Below the pieces are notes generated by a model, which searched no databases, was not told the origin of the DNA, and saw nothing but the letters and a program-made list of their open reading frames with translations. 38,030 nucleotides of DNA from an uncultured bacterium (GTDB taxonomy: Bacteria; Muiribacteriota; Ozemobacteria; Ozemobacterales; Ozemobacteraceae), in assembly GCA_900317935.1 (NCBI GenBank), contig ONIU01000022.1:1-38030 (forward strand). The letters run 5' to 3'. This document shows positions 37,978 to 38,030 of the stretch, in pieces (position 1 is the stretch's first letter; the number at the start of each line of letters is the position of its first letter). Position numbers and translations under genes: made by a program.

Positions 37978-38030
37978 ATGAAAACTTTTACACTGGCTCA
38001 AAGGGAAAACTGCGGAAAGACACCGCCAAG
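37978..38030 (+). CDS. Partial early gene at window end
   Basis: ATG 37978 with AAGGAG seven bases upstream; MKTFTLAQRENCGKTPP then cut by the window edge. Too short to assign. The first bases of the window do not continue it in frame if joined directly. Confidence 0.55.
   Translation, partial: MKTFTLAQRENCGKTPP

Noticed and set aside
1..38030. CRISPR array
   Set aside because: No regularly spaced direct repeats of 24-40 bp anywhere; the VR/TR pair is a DGR.
38026..38030. CCAAG at both window ends as evidence of a circular contig
   Set aside because: Five bases is chance level, and neither joining with nor without the overlap keeps the terminal frames open.

Overview
This window is almost entirely one temperate tailed phage, seen as a prophage or as a circular phage contig cut in its early region. 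The DNA is AT-rich, with strong GGAGG-type ribosome sites, standard stop codons and tightly packed or overlapping genes. The structural genes follow the lambda order: Nu1/GpA-type terminase, gpW, portal, protease-capsid, FII, Z, U, V, G/GT, tape measure, tip. A spanin-like gene pair suggests a Gram-negative host, but the species cannot be named from the sequence.

Layout. 1-6220: early and replication genes on the plus strand (zinc-ribbon protein, SSB, replication initiator with a DUF4373-like N-terminus, possible helicase loader, dUTPase), with several tRNA-like RNAs in the gaps. 6221-7916: a first tyrosine integrase, a late-promoter candidate and a cos-like site. 7917-18049: packaging, head and tail-tube genes, ending in a G/GT frameshift pair. 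18027-18272: a minus-strand membrane-protein moron with its own promoter. 18327-28162: tape measure, tail tip and a receptor-binding protein. 28028-30345: a complete diversity-generating retroelement (DGR): variable repeat, hairpin, Avd, template repeat and reverse transcriptase. 30203-31670: small genes, lysis candidates and a terminator. 31673-32863: two tiny hydrophobic-peptide loci with antisense promoters, an RHH regulator and the nested spanin candidates. 32917-35086: a second integrase (minus), a tRNA-3'-end-like attachment-site candidate and dinD. 35297-36494: lysogeny operon (repressor, 2-TM protein, Pro-rich peptide). 36509-38030: operator/promoter, structured early leader, early genes and another tRNA-like RNA, cut off by the window end.

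How it works together. The repressor at 36.2-36.5 kb faces the rightward early promoter across a 19-bp inverted operator. Early genes would run off the right edge and, if the genome is circular, re-enter at the left edge into the replication genes. Late transcription starts from a promoter (7619-7647) that shares a GTAC-N13-GTAC layout with the spanin promoter (32122-32150). The DGR rewrites adenine-encoded codons in the C-terminus of the tail protein at 27224-28162, and so probably changes host recognition.

Most unusual: a set of tRNA-like RNAs with good acceptor, D and T arms but a greatly enlarged anticodon region, alternating with intrinsic terminators; and two Ibs/Sib-like tiny-peptide loci.
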